Shown piece after piece: positions 51,748 through 60,230 of a stretch of 64,000 nt of DNA (its first letter is position 1; the number at the start of each line of letters is the position of its first letter). The notes below the pieces were generated by a model, which searched no databases, was not told the origin of the DNA, and saw nothing but the letters and a program-made list of their open reading frames with translations. Source of the stretch: Spirosoma arboris (lineage in GTDB: Bacteria; Bacteroidota; Bacteroidia; Cytophagales; Spirosomataceae); assembly GCF_009754945.1 (NCBI RefSeq), contig NZ_WPIN01000003.1:744001-808000 (forward strand), given 5' to 3'. Position numbers and translations under genes: made by a program.

Positions 51748-52698
51748 ATGACTCCAATGGAACCCCGACCTCAGCCTAGTAACAACAGTCGTAGCTATTT
51801 ATTAGCCGCATTATTAATTCTGGCTGCGCTTAATGTACTCCTCTTATACTTCTACTACCAGGAACGGCAGGACAATAAAACCAAAGACGCGACCATTGCT
51901 GCTAAAACAGAAGAAGTGTTGGTTGCCAAAACTAAACTAGACTCTATTTCAGCGCAGTTAGACGCTAAAATTGCTGAAATTCAACAATTGGGTGGCAGTA
52001 TCGATTCCCTGATGAAAGTGAAGGCCCAACTGGAAGTCGATAAGCGTGAACTGAAGAATGTAGGCACGTTCGATAGCAAAAAATACGACCAGAAAATACG
52101 TAACTACCAGACTATCCTGGCGCAGAAAGATCAGGAAATTGCCCGCCTGAAAGAAGAAAACGGTGTATTAACGCAACAAAACGAAAGCCTTAATCAGGAA
52201 AACAGTGGTCTGAAAGCCGAACGACAAACTCTCAGTGATTCGGTGGTGGCGGTTTCCACAAAAAATAAGGAGTTAGAAGAAAAAGTTACCATTGCTGCCG
52301 CCCTTCGAGCCGAAGCCGTTACGGTCAATTCCGTCAACGCAAAAGGAAAAGAGACCGATGGTGGCACCTATAAAGCCAAGAAGCTTGATAAAGTCCATAT
52401 ATCTGTTTTACTGGCTCCTAACGGCCTGGCTAAACAAGATGAAAAAGTACTGTATATGCGGCTTCTGGACCCCAGCGGTGCTGTTGTATCTGATCTGGCA
52501 ACAGGTTCGGGTGAATTCACGTACAACGGCCAGGGAATGATTTATACGGCTATGCAACGCTTCAACTTCGACAATAGCCGTCAGCGGATCGATTACTTTT
52601 ATGGCCGCGGAGGGCAACGATTCAACGAGGGTAAATACACAATTGAAATCTACTGCGAAGGCTTCCGCATTGGCGAAGGTGAGTTTACGATAAAGTAG
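51748..52698 (+). CDS. Membrane-anchored coiled-coil protein
   Basis: A 316-residue protein with one membrane helix (about 16-38), a long coiled coil (about 40-185: KTKDATIAAKTEEVLVAKTK, LAQKDQEIARLKEENGVLTQ) and a C-terminal beta-rich domain (about 205-316, with KKLDKVHISVLLAPNGLAKQ). Seen in many Bacteroidota without a known function; possibly a cell-envelope scaffold. It ends in a strong terminator that overlaps the rpsF promoter. Confidence 0.75.
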   Translation: MTPMEPRPQPSNNSRSYLLAALLILAALNVLLLYFYYQERQDNKTKDATIAAKTEEVLVAKTKLDSISAQLDAKIAEIQQLGGSIDSLMKVKAQLEVDKRELKNVGTFDSKKYDQKIRNYQTILAQKDQEIARLKEENGVLTQQNESLNQENSGLKAERQTLSDSVVAVSTKNKELEEKVTIAAALRAEAVTVNSVNAKGKETDGGTYKAKKLDKVHISVLLAPNGLAKQDEKVLYMRLLDPSGAVVSDLATGSGEFTYNGQGMIYTAMQRFNFDNSRQRIDYFYGRGGQRFNEGKYTIEIYCEGFRIGEGEFTIK

Positions 52699-52724
52699 TA
52701 GGGATCAGAGTAAACCAGTACGGT

Positions 52725-52782
52725 GCAGAGAGCAAGGGGCATGTAGTTTTTACACTATGCCCCTTGCTCTCTGCTTTTTTTT
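52725..52782 (+). terminator. Terminator overlapping the rpsF promoter
   Basis: Perfect 18-bp stem (52725-52742 with 52757-52774), 14-nt loop, T run 52775-52782. The rpsF -33 TTG (52764-52766) lies in its right arm. Confidence 0.9.
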
Positions 52783-52793
52783 CATTACCTTTG
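52764..52793 (+). promoter_or_regulatory. Promoter of the rpsF-rpsR-rplI operon
   Basis: -33 TTG 52764-52766 and -7 TACCTTTG 52786-52793 with 19 nt between. Start expected about 52800, leader about 23 nt. Confidence 0.75.
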
Positions 52794-52822
52794 CGCCCTA
52801 ATTTCAAACCAATTCCAAAAAA

Positions 52823-53185
52823 ATGTTTCTCAATAACTACGAAACGGTGTTCATTTTAACTCCCGTTTTATCTGATGCTCAGATGAAGGACACCGTTGAC
52901 AAGTTCCGTAAAGTGCTGACCGATAACGGTGCGGAGCTTGTTCACGAAGACAATATGGGCCTGCGTAAACTGGCCTATCCGATTCAGCACAAGAACACGG
53001 GTTACTACCAACTCTTCGAGTTTAAGGCCCCCGGCACGATCATCGAGAAGCTCAACACTGAGTATCTCCGTGACGAGCGTATCATCCGCCACCTGACGGT
53101 TTCGCTCGACAAGCACGCTGTTGCCTACAACGATCGTAAGCGCAATGGCTTAGTGGGTAAGAAAAAACAAACCGAAAACGCCTAG
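52823..53185 (+). CDS. rpsF: Ribosomal protein S6
   Basis: A 120-residue 30S protein. [20 protein letters not shown] at the N-terminus and [20 protein letters not shown] in the middle are typical. First of the rpsF-rpsR-rplI operon, 11 nt before rpsR. Confidence 0.96.
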   Translation: MFLNNYETVFILTPVLSDAQMKDTVDKFRKVLTDNGAELVHEDNMGLRKLAYPIQHKNTGYYQLFEFKAPGTIIEKLNTEYLRDERIIRHLTVSLDKHAVAYNDRKRNGLVGKKKQTENA

Positions 53186-53196
53186 GCACAGTAACC

Positions 53197-53448
53197 ATGA
53201 GTTTGCAAAACGAATCTGTCTCGAAAACCGAGAACCGTAAAAAATACGACCGCTTCAAGAAAGCCGGCATCAAATACATTGATTACAAGGATGGTAACTT
53301 CCTGCTGAAACTGTTGAACGAACAGGGCAAAATTCTTCCCCGTCGGTTAACTGGTACAAGCCTCAAAAACCAGCGTAAAGTGGCCCAGGCTGTCAAACGC
53401 GCTCGTCATTTAGCCATCCTGCCTTACGTAGGCGATTCACTGAAATAA
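53197..53448 (+). CDS. rpsR: Ribosomal protein S18
   Basis: An 83-residue 30S protein partnering S6. [20 protein letters not shown] and [20 protein letters not shown] are the diagnostic segment; the zinc cysteines of some S18 proteins are absent. Between rpsF and rplI. Confidence 0.95.
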   Translation: MSLQNESVSKTENRKKYDRFKKAGIKYIDYKDGNFLLKLLNEQGKILPRRLTGTSLKNQRKVAQAVKRARHLAILPYVGDSLK

Positions 53449-53450
53449 AA

Positions 53451-53572
53451 ACAGTTGTAAGTTGTAAGTGTACAAGTAAATAAGTGTGCAAGTGGCAGGC
53501 AATTCAATTGCAGTCTTCTTCACTTACAACTTACTCACTTATAACTTACGACTTTTTCACTTACGACTTTTC
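53451..53572. repeat. Spacer-filling simple-sequence inverted repeat between rpsR and rplI
   Basis: Left part about 53451-53500 is rich in GTAAGT/CAAGT words; right part about 53519-53572 is rich in the complementary ACTTAC words (ACTTACAACTTACTCACTTA). The dyad runs from just after the rpsR stop to 6 nt before the rplI ATG. Confidence 0.78.
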
Positions 53573-53577
53573 AAAAA

Positions 53578-54021
53578 ATGAATATCATTTTAAAAACCGA
53601 TATTGCCGGCCTGGGCTACAAGAACGACACCGTTGCGGTGAAGCCTGGTTACGGCCGCAACTACCTGATTCCTCAGGGATTTGCGATAATGGCAACCGAC
53701 TCGAATAAAAAGATCGTTGCCGAAAACATTCGTCAGGCAGCTCACAAAGCTGAAAAACTGAAAAACGATGCGCAGGCTATTGCTGATGGCATCGGCGATA
53801 TGACGCTAACGATCCCAGCAAAAGCAGGTGACAGCGGCAAAATCTTCGGCCGTGTGACCAATACGCAGGTTGCTGATGCACTCCGTGCAAAGGGCTTTGA
53901 CATCGACCGGAAGAAAATTACGGTAGAAGATGTAAAGGTTCTTGGTACCTATGAAGCATCGATCGATCTACACAAAGATGTGAAGCACAAAGTGAAATTC
54001 GACGTCGTTTCGGCTGAATAA
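53578..54021 (+). CDS. rplI: Ribosomal protein L9
   Basis: A 147-residue 50S protein: N-terminal domain GLGYKNDTVAVKPGYGRNYL, connecting helix, and C-terminal domain GKIFGRVTNTQVADALRAKG. Last gene of the operon. Confidence 0.96.
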   Translation: MNIILKTDIAGLGYKNDTVAVKPGYGRNYLIPQGFAIMATDSNKKIVAENIRQAAHKAEKLKNDAQAIADGIGDMTLTIPAKAGDSGKIFGRVTNTQVADALRAKGFDIDRKKITVEDVKVLGTYEASIDLHKDVKHKVKFDVVSAE

Positions 54022-54040
54022 GTCACTTCGATTTCAGACT

Positions 54041-54084
54041 AAACCGACCAGTTCGTTACATGACGAAATTGGTCGGTTTTTGCG
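54041..54084 (+). terminator. Terminator after rplI
   Basis: Stem 54041-54050 with 54070-54079 (10 bp) and a T run. Confidence 0.82.
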
Positions 54085-54227
54085 TTAAATGCATGTACCA
54101 TTACATAGCCTTCACGTTAAGTCTTTGCAATTCAATTTACTATTTTAGCAACTAATTATCAGACGATTAAAGGCAAAATCTTTTCTTAAAAACGGACCTA
54201 ATCAGCCCGTTTTTTTGTTAAAAAGGT

Positions 54228-55226
54228 ATGCAATTTCATACCGAATTTTCGCCCGAAGTACTCCCCTATCGCATTGGTTTGAATAGCCAAATTGTGACAA
54301 TTGGCTCCTGCTTTGCTGAAGTTATGGGGCAGCGATTAGTCGATGCTAAATTAACGGTACTGAACAATCCGTTCGGCACGATCTTTAACCCGGTTTCCAT
54401 CTCGAAGCTACTAATGATGGCTTTATTTGGCACGGCACCTGAGGAAACTAGGTATGTCGAACGCGATGGCGTTTGGTTTCACTACGATTTTCACTCATCG
54501 CTTTGGGCCACTAGTCAGGACGAACTTCGCGATAAGCTAATCACTTGTTTAGCTCATACGTCCGAAGCTATTCGTAAAGCAAATTTCCTGTTCCTCACGC
54601 TCGGTTCGGCGGTTGTGTATCGCCATATTGACACGGGGAAAGTGGTCGCCAACTGCCACAAAATGCCAGGTTCGCTGTTTGAGAAATACTTGTACCAGAT
54701 CGACCATCTCCGCGACGACATAACACGGTTGTTGAAAACACTTCACAAGGTCAATCCGAAATTGAATGTTTTATTGACAGTAAGCCCTGTTCGGCATACC
54801 CGCGACACGCTTCCCCTCAACAGTGTTAGCAAATCCATGTTGCGCGTTATTGCCCATGAGCTGACGGTATGGAATGAATGGGTATCCTATTTCCCGGCCT
54901 ACGAGCTGATGATGGACGATTTACGCGACTATCGATTTTATGAAGCCGATTTGATTCACCCGAATACACAGGCACACGACTATATTTTCGGAAAGTTTGT
55001 CGAAAGTGCATTTGACCCTGAACTTCGTGACTTTATTGCCAAATGGGCACAAATCAGCAAATCACTGGCACACCGCCCGCTCTATAGCGATACTAGCCCA
55101 GCCAATCGGCAATTTCTGGTCAAATTAATTACCGAATTAGAAACGTTGTCGAAACGAATCGACGTTTCGGCGGAACTGGCAGAGGTGCAGGGGCGTTTAG
55201 AAAAGTGTATAATGAGTAATGTATAA
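54228..55226 (+). CDS. GSCFA domain protein
   Basis: A 332-residue GSCFA family protein (SGNH-like fold). The name-giving motif is IVTIGSCFAEVMGQRLVDAK, with further conserved LNNPFGTIFNPVSIS, FLTLGSAVVYRH and LLTVSPVRHTRD. Probably a hydrolase/esterase; substrate unknown. The last codons run into a spacer repeat, so the C-terminus (MSNV) is encoded by repeat sequence. Confidence 0.9.
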   Translation: MQFHTEFSPEVLPYRIGLNSQIVTIGSCFAEVMGQRLVDAKLTVLNNPFGTIFNPVSISKLLMMALFGTAPEETRYVERDGVWFHYDFHSSLWATSQDELRDKLITCLAHTSEAIRKANFLFLTLGSAVVYRHIDTGKVVANCHKMPGSLFEKYLYQIDHLRDDITRLLKTLHKVNPKLNVLLTVSPVRHTRDTLPLNSVSKSMLRVIAHELTVWNEWVSYFPAYELMMDDLRDYRFYEADLIHPNTQAHDYIFGKFVESAFDPELRDFIAKWAQISKSLAHRPLYSDTSPANRQFLVKLITELETLSKRIDVSAELAEVQGRLEKCIMSNV

Positions 55227-55310
55227 TGGAGTTGCCGAAACAGCCATTCTTATCCATTTTTATAGTACTCATTTTATCGCACAGGCGACACCGATTATCC
55301 ATTATTCATT
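55206..55310. repeat. Spacer repeat between GSCFA and mrp genes
   Basis: GTATAATGAGTAATGTATAA-type words at 55206-55229 overlap the GSCFA stop codon; TCCATTATTCATT at 55298-55310 is complementary to their end and lies 6 nt before the mrp ATG. A less complete member of the spacer-dyad set. Confidence 0.6.
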
Positions 55311-55316
55311 TCCCGA

Positions 55317-56420
55317 ATGTCTGATTACCGATTATCTAAAGAAGCCGTTCTACGGGCGTTAAGTACCGTTGAAGAACCCGATTTAAAGCGTGATCTCGTT
55401 TCGCTTAATATGGTGAAGGATATTACGCTGGGCATAAGCTCTGTTCGCTTTACTGTTGTACTTACAACCCCTGCCTGTCCACTGAAAGAAGTTATTCGCA
55501 AACGGTGCGAGGATGCCATTCACACACATATCGGGGCAGATATTCAGATTACAATTGATATGAGTTCGGACGTGACCTCTACTCGAGCGAATGCCCCAAC
55601 GCTTCCAGGTGTAAAAAACATTATTGCCGTTTCATCAGGGAAAGGAGGTGTTGGCAAATCGACAGTTACGGCTAATCTAGCGATTGCGTTACACAAGTCA
55701 GGTGCTAAAGTAGGTATCATTGATGCAGATATCTACGGTCCTTCTATGCCAACGATGTTCGGGGCGGAGAATATCCAGCCACGTATTTTTCAGGAGAATG
55801 GTCAAACCCGCATGGAACCTATTCAGCAGTTTGGCATCAAAATGCTATCGATGGGCTTATTGATTGCTCCTGGTCAGGCTGTTATCTGGCGTGGTACAAT
55901 GGCTGGGCGAGCCCTGCAACAATTTTTCTCGGATGCTGATTGGGGGGAACTAGATTATCTACTCATCGATTTACCACCAGGCACAGGAGACATTCACCTG
56001 ACACTTGTGCAGACCGTTCCCGTTACAGGAGCCATCATTGTAACTACGCCCCAGAAAGTGGCTTTAGCCGATGCAACGAAGGGACTAGCGATGTTCCGTC
56101 AGCCGCAGATTAATGTGCCGGTGCTGGGTGTTATTGAAAATATGTCCTATTTCACCCCTGCCGAACTTCCCAACCATAAATATTATATTTTTGGCCAAGG
56201 GGGCGGTCAACTACTAGCCGACCAATTCGATGTGCCCATGTTAGGCCAGATTCCGCTTGTGCAGAGTATTCGTGAAGCTGGTGATGAAGGGCGACCTGCA
56301 ATTAGTGTTGGCGAACCTATTGCCAGTGAAGCTTTCCGATCTGTTGCCGAAGCACTGGCGCAACAAGTAGCCATTCGTAACGCAACTATCGACCGCACCG
56401 AGCGTGTTCAGGTTGCATAA
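55317..56420 (+). CDS. apbC: Mrp/NBP35-family iron-sulfur carrier ATPase
   Basis: A 367-residue P-loop ATPase with an N-terminal MIP18/DUF59 domain (about 1-85: ALSTVEEPDLKRDLVSLNMV) and a deviant Walker A (SSGKGGVGKSTVTANLA). DADIYGPSMPTMFG and LLIDLPPGTGDIHLTLVQT follow. Loads Fe-S clusters onto apo-proteins. It is followed by a NifU-domain gene (41 nt), a functional match. Confidence 0.94.
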   Translation: MSDYRLSKEAVLRALSTVEEPDLKRDLVSLNMVKDITLGISSVRFTVVLTTPACPLKEVIRKRCEDAIHTHIGADIQITIDMSSDVTSTRANAPTLPGVKNIIAVSSGKGGVGKSTVTANLAIALHKSGAKVGIIDADIYGPSMPTMFGAENIQPRIFQENGQTRMEPIQQFGIKMLSMGLLIAPGQAVIWRGTMAGRALQQFFSDADWGELDYLLIDLPPGTGDIHLTLVQTVPVTGAIIVTTPQKVALADATKGLAMFRQPQINVPVLGVIENMSYFTPAELPNHKYYIFGQGGGQLLADQFDVPMLGQIPLVQSIREAGDEGRPAISVGEPIASEAFRSVAEALAQQVAIRNATIDRTERVQVA

Positions 56421-56461
56421 ATAACACAGAAAGTATAAATTTACCGGAAATCAATCATTCA

Positions 56462-56728
56462 ATGGAAACGGTAGTTAGCAACGACCAACTTATTACAAAA
56501 ATTGAACGGGCGCTTGACACGATGCGGCCCTATCTGGCAGCAGATGGCGGCAACGTAAAGGTCCTGGAAGTGACTGATGATAAAATTGTACGACTTGAGC
56601 TGATTGGCTCCTGTGGTTCATGTCCCATGTCGGCGATGACGTTTAAAGGTGGCCTGGAAGAAGCCATTCTGAAAGCTGTTCCAGAGATTACTAAAGTTGA
56701 AGCTATCAACATCACGCCCGCGTTTTAA
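56462..56728 (+). CDS. NifU C-terminal domain iron-sulfur scaffold protein
   Basis: An 88-residue NifU-like (Nfu) protein. RPYLAADGGNVKVLEVTDD and the cluster-binding GSCGSCPMSAMTFKGGLE (C-x-x-C) are intact. Works with the ApbC/Mrp protein encoded just upstream. Confidence 0.95.
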   Translation: METVVSNDQLITKIERALDTMRPYLAADGGNVKVLEVTDDKIVRLELIGSCGSCPMSAMTFKGGLEEAILKAVPEITKVEAINITPAF

Positions 56729-56949
56729 ACGAACTGGCAATGCTGCCTGATGTCATCTTAATAAATTCAAAGGTTAGGGACGGGGCACCTGTGTTTAACA
56801 GGTTGTTTCTACTCTGAAAATAGCTGAGCGTTTATTAATAGCTACCAACCTTAATATGATATATGAGGTTACTCCTTGAGCTATTGCAAGATCTTTGCTA
56901 ACATCGGCAACTATTGTAAAGGACAAGTAAATCTTCTGTATAACATTAG

Positions 56950-56972
56950 AACGCCGAATCAGGCGTTTTTTT
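56950..56972 (+). terminator. Short hairpin with T run upstream of ddl
   Basis: AACGCC (56950-56955) with GGCGTT (56961-56966) followed by a T-rich stretch. Either a weak terminator of the preceding operon or an attenuator for ddl. Confidence 0.6.
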
Positions 56973-57006
56973 GTTTCTTTGCACTTCTCAAATATTCCTC
57001 AATTCA

Positions 57007-58662
57007 GTGAAAATAGGCATTTTCTTCGGTGGTCCAGCGCGGGAGCGTGAGGTGTCGTTTGCGGGTGGTCGCACGGCTTTAGCAAATTTGGATAAGGGCT
57101 TGTTCGAGCCTGTTTTGGTGTTTGTAGATGGACGCGGGCGCTTTCGACTCGTTACACCCGAATTCCTGCAATCGCCTTCTTTACGCGATGCCTTGCCGCA
57201 GGATGGATCGGGATTTTCGGTCTACGATGAGTCCCTCGCTACAGATGCACTGGATGCCCTCTTACCTGGACTTCGGCCCGAACAATTTCGTGACCATTTC
57301 GATGTGGCTTTTCTGGCCATGCACGGTCCTGACTGCGAAGATGGTGCCATTCAGGGATTGTTGGAGTGGTATAAGATGCCCTACACCGGACCTGGGCTTG
57401 TCGGATCGGCGGTGGGGATCAACAAAATTCTGCAAAATGAACTGATCGCATTGGCCAATGGGCAACAGAAGAAAACAGCTACCATCAGTCGCGATGCCTA
57501 TGAACAAGCCGACAAAGCACAATTTTTTCAATCACTGACCAATCATCTGGGTTTACCCATCGTTGTAAAAGCTCCGCATCAGGGTTCATCGATCGGGGTA
57601 GCTATTGTGCGCGAGGCTGATCTGACACAGTTCTGCCGGGCGGTTGAGCAGTGTTTTTTCACAATGAGCGTGCAACCCGACGGCTGGAGTAAACTCAGCG
57701 AATGGGCTGATTTATCGCCAGCCGATAAGCAGGAATTAGCTCAGAAAATGGTTAGTCTGGATTCGGGAATTAGTTTTCCTGTTGTTATCGAACAAACTGG
57801 TGAGGTTATTAAGCACCCCGCCGATTTTGTCGCTAAACTGGATGCAATCACAAAAGAAGGCGCTGGAACTATTACGCTTGCGTCGCTGAATGCTGAAGAT
57901 GAAGTCCTATTTGAAGAATTTATCAGCGGACAAGAATTTTCCTGTGGCGTTATTCAGGATGACAATCAGGTTGCGATTGCTTTACCCCCAACCGAAATTT
58001 ATAACGTAACGAGTTTTGATTTTGACTCGAAATACAAACTCAATACGACTAAAAAGCGCATTCCAGTTGGAACAAGTTTAGAGAATAACCGCAAAATCCA
58101 ATTGGCTGTAGCCGAAGTATTTTCGCGCCTGGGTATTAATGTCTATGCACGAATCGATGGCTTCCTGACGCCCGCTGGCGATGTACTACTCCACGATCCC
58201 AACACGATTCCAGGTATGTCGCCTTCGTCGCTGATTTTCAAGCAAATGGCAGAAATTGGCCTGAATCTATCGAATTCGCTTACATACCTCATCCGTCAAT
58301 CCTTGCGGGAACGTATTCGTACAGGCAAAGACACCTTTCATCTCAAGTCTTTACTTGCCGAACTCGACGCCCAGTTAGCCAGTCGCAAAGCGAATCCCTT
58401 GCCCGAACGCGTCGTCTCGTTCGGTGCCAGTGATGAGGAATTTACAGCAGCCAAACAACAGTATAACGAACTGGCTGCTTCGGGTACTGTCCGCCCGTCG
58501 TTGATGTACATCAAAAGCAAATTGGAATCGCACGAAATTCCGGTGAATCTGCTCTTTAAAGACACCATCGACGAACTGGAAACGGCCCTCAGCCAACCAC
58601 GCCATCCCCTGCTGGTTGAAACAACCGAACGGGCATGGCACATTTCGGAACGATACGTGTAA
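57007..58662 (+). CDS. ddl: D-alanine--D-alanine ligase, extended form
   Basis: ATP-grasp ligase making D-Ala-D-Ala for peptidoglycan. KIGIFFGGPAREREVSFAGG is the Ddl start, with MHGPDCEDGAIQGLLEWYKM and DPNTIPGMSPSSLIF (NTIPGMT motif) defining the active site. Start chosen as GTG at 57007 since upstream TTG 56971 would translate the promoter zone. At about 551 residues it is some 190 longer than usual: an insertion near residues 215-275 and a C-terminal extension of about 130 residues after the fold (RIRTGKDTFHLKSLLAELDA to the end). The extension has no recognised domain. Confidence 0.9.
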   Translation: MKIGIFFGGPAREREVSFAGGRTALANLDKGLFEPVLVFVDGRGRFRLVTPEFLQSPSLRDALPQDGSGFSVYDESLATDALDALLPGLRPEQFRDHFDVAFLAMHGPDCEDGAIQGLLEWYKMPYTGPGLVGSAVGINKILQNELIALANGQQKKTATISRDAYEQADKAQFFQSLTNHLGLPIVVKAPHQGSSIGVAIVREADLTQFCRAVEQCFFTMSVQPDGWSKLSEWADLSPADKQELAQKMVSLDSGISFPVVIEQTGEVIKHPADFVAKLDAITKEGAGTITLASLNAEDEVLFEEFISGQEFSCGVIQDDNQVAIALPPTEIYNVTSFDFDSKYKLNTTKKRIPVGTSLENNRKIQLAVAEVFSRLGINVYARIDGFLTPAGDVLLHDPNTIPGMSPSSLIFKQMAEIGLNLSNSLTYLIRQSLRERIRTGKDTFHLKSLLAELDAQLASRKANPLPERVVSFGASDEEFTAAKQQYNELAASGTVRPSLMYIKSKLESHEIPVNLLFKDTIDELETALSQPRHPLLVETTERAWHISERYV

Positions 58663-58729
58663 ATTGTTGAAACGAAAAAGGCGTGCCACGGCTCTAAGTC
58701 GTGGCACGCCTTTTTCGTTTCAACAATTT
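58661..58729. terminator. Bidirectional terminator with GTGCCACG core
   Basis: Perfect 30-bp stem (58661-58690 with 58700-58729), 9-nt loop, internal A5/T5 tracts; both stop codons of the convergent ddl and Gfo/Idh genes fall in its arms. The core AAAAAGGCGTGCCACGG matches that of the 11080-11157 hairpin at 16 of 17 positions. Confidence 0.9.
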
Positions 58730-59810
58730 ATAACATCACCGGCTGCCCTGTTCGAACTGACTCATCGCAAGCAAAGGCAATTTGCAGACTGTTGACCGCA
58801 TCCTGCATATGATCGGTTAAATCAAGGTCTTCCTGGATAGCCTTCAAAAAATAGCGTTGCTCACGATTGCATAGTTCCTGGTGATCGGGTTCATCCTGCA
58901 TGTCGATCCAGGTATCTGTCTCAACAAACTGATCATTGGCATCAAGCGCAGCCTTATGAACCCGTAGTGATTCCGTTTTTGTATGGGAATCTACATTATC
59001 CGACTTTCCGGAAGAACCCGCATTTTTTGCCACAATAGATACACAACCATCTGGCCCGATCACATCTTTTACAAAGAACGCCGTTTCACTCATCATTGGT
59101 CCCCAGCCAGCTTCGTACCAACCTACCGAGCCATCTTCGAATCGGATCTGTAACTGGCCATAGTTATAATTGCCAGCCGGAATATCGTTCGTAAGGCGCG
59201 CACCAATCGCGTTGACTTGCAACGGTTTAGAGCGAGTCATCTGGCACATCACGTCAATATAATGTACGCCACAGTCGACAATCGGGCTCAGGCTTTTCAT
59301 CAAATTCCGATGAACAGTCCACATAGTGCCGTGGCTTTGCTGATTGAGATTCATCCGCATAACCAGCGGCTTGCCCAATCCCTGTGCTACTTCAACAAAC
59401 TTTTCCCAGGAAGGATGATGCCGTAAAATATAACCTACGACCAGCTTTTTTCCAGCTTTCTCGGCAGCGGCCATAACGCGCTTCGCTCCCTCAACGGTAT
59501 CGGCAATAGGTTTTTCCATGAATACATGGCAGCCCTGTTCAAAAGCCTGAACGGCAAAGGATTCATGGGTATCAGGGTATGTTGAAATACAAACCGCATC
59601 GGGCTGGGTTGCTTTTAGGGCCGTTGTGTAGTCGTCATATAAAGTATAACCGCCACCCAGACGTTCATTCAGAACAACTTTGCTATTGCCGGTAGAAACG
59701 ATGCCACAAATTTCGAATCCGCCGATTGTTTTGTAAGCGATGGCGTGCGATGCGCCCATATTGCCGCATCCGACAACGAGTACTCGCAAGGCTTGAGTAG
59801 GTATTGACAT
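58728..59810 (-). CDS. Cytoplasmic Gfo/Idh/MocA family oxidoreductase
   Basis: A 360-residue NAD(P)-dependent oxidoreductase. ALRVLVVGCGNMGASHAIAY is the dinucleotide loop (G-C-G-N-M-G) and CHVFMEKPIADTVEGAKRVM contains the conserved E-K-P. The C-terminal beta-sheet domain carries the catalytic DCGVHYIDVM His-Asp. No signal peptide, unlike the member at 28373. Substrate unknown; monocistronic. Confidence 0.9.
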   Translation of the reverse strand: MSIPTQALRVLVVGCGNMGASHAIAYKTIGGFEICGIVSTGNSKVVLNERLGGGYTLYDDYTTALKATQPDAVCISTYPDTHESFAVQAFEQGCHVFMEKPIADTVEGAKRVMAAAEKAGKKLVVGYILRHHPSWEKFVEVAQGLGKPLVMRMNLNQQSHGTMWTVHRNLMKSLSPIVDCGVHYIDVMCQMTRSKPLQVNAIGARLTNDIPAGNYNYGQLQIRFEDGSVGWYEAGWGPMMSETAFFVKDVIGPDGCVSIVAKNAGSSGKSDNVDSHTKTESLRVHKAALDANDQFVETDTWIDMQDEPDHQELCNREQRYFLKAIQEDLDLTDHMQDAVNSLQIAFACDESVRTGQPVML

Positions 59811-60067
59811 AATTGATTTTAGAATCTGACGACTGTTTTAATGAATTGGGTAAAACAAAATTACTCCGTCTACCTCATAAGTTAAGCACCTATTAGCCAA
59901 TTAAGGCTCTGCGATTGAGTAAGGATCAATGGACCAAACTTTACTATTGACCATTCACCTAAATCGTAATCATCAATACACTCTGTTACGGTTTTCTTAC
60001 GGTTCATAGACTGATTTCTACAACCCAGATTAAGTGTATTTAGCCTTCAACTTATACACCCTACTTT

Positions 60068-60104
60068 TGTCCGCAAGTGAACGAAGGCTGTCCAGTTACG
60101 GACA
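60068..60104. promoter_or_regulatory. Candidate enhancer-type dyad TGTCCG...CGGACA
   Basis: Arms 60068-60073 and 60099-60104, separated by 25 nt, with an internal TGTCC at about 60090. Located about 55-90 nt upstream of the sigma-54-like site, the usual zone for activator binding. Confidence 0.4.
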
Positions 60105-60131
60105 TCATTGAGTCAACCTCAAGTTATCAAG

Positions 60132-60148
60132 TTATTGATAATCAATAA
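60132..60148. promoter_or_regulatory. 17-bp palindrome next to the sigma-54-like site
   Basis: TTATTGATAATCAATAA: 8-bp arms around one A, perfect. It ends 10 nt before the -24 box. Could be an operator or, being AT-rich, a bending/IHF-like site. Confidence 0.5.
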
Positions 60149-60158
60149 TTTATCTACT

Positions 60159-60174
60159 TGGCACGGCCTTTGGA
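60159..60174 (+). promoter_or_regulatory. Sigma-54-like promoter
   Basis: TGGCACGGCCTTTGGA: -24 TGGCACG and -12 TTGG with the obligatory 10-nt spacing between GG (60160-60161) and the -12 pair (60172-60173). The only departure from TGGCACGNNNNTTGCW is G for C in the -12 pair. It lies 56 nt before the ATG at 60231. Confidence 0.55.
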
Positions 60175-60230
60175 TCATGTTGAATGAACAGTAAACAACC
60201 ATTTTTCAAAACACTAAACTTAATACAGCC

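Larger units (their letters stand above)
59811..60230. other. Long regulatory region upstream of the small secreted protein gene
   Basis: 420 nt with no gene. Between 60062 and 60174 it contains a sigma-70-like -7 box (TACTTTTG, 60062-60069), a TGTCCG/CGGACA dyad (60068-60073 with 60099-60104), a 17-bp palindrome TTATTGATAATCAATAA (60132-60148) and a sigma-54-like promoter (60159-60174). Unusually rich in regulatory signals for this window. Confidence 0.6.
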
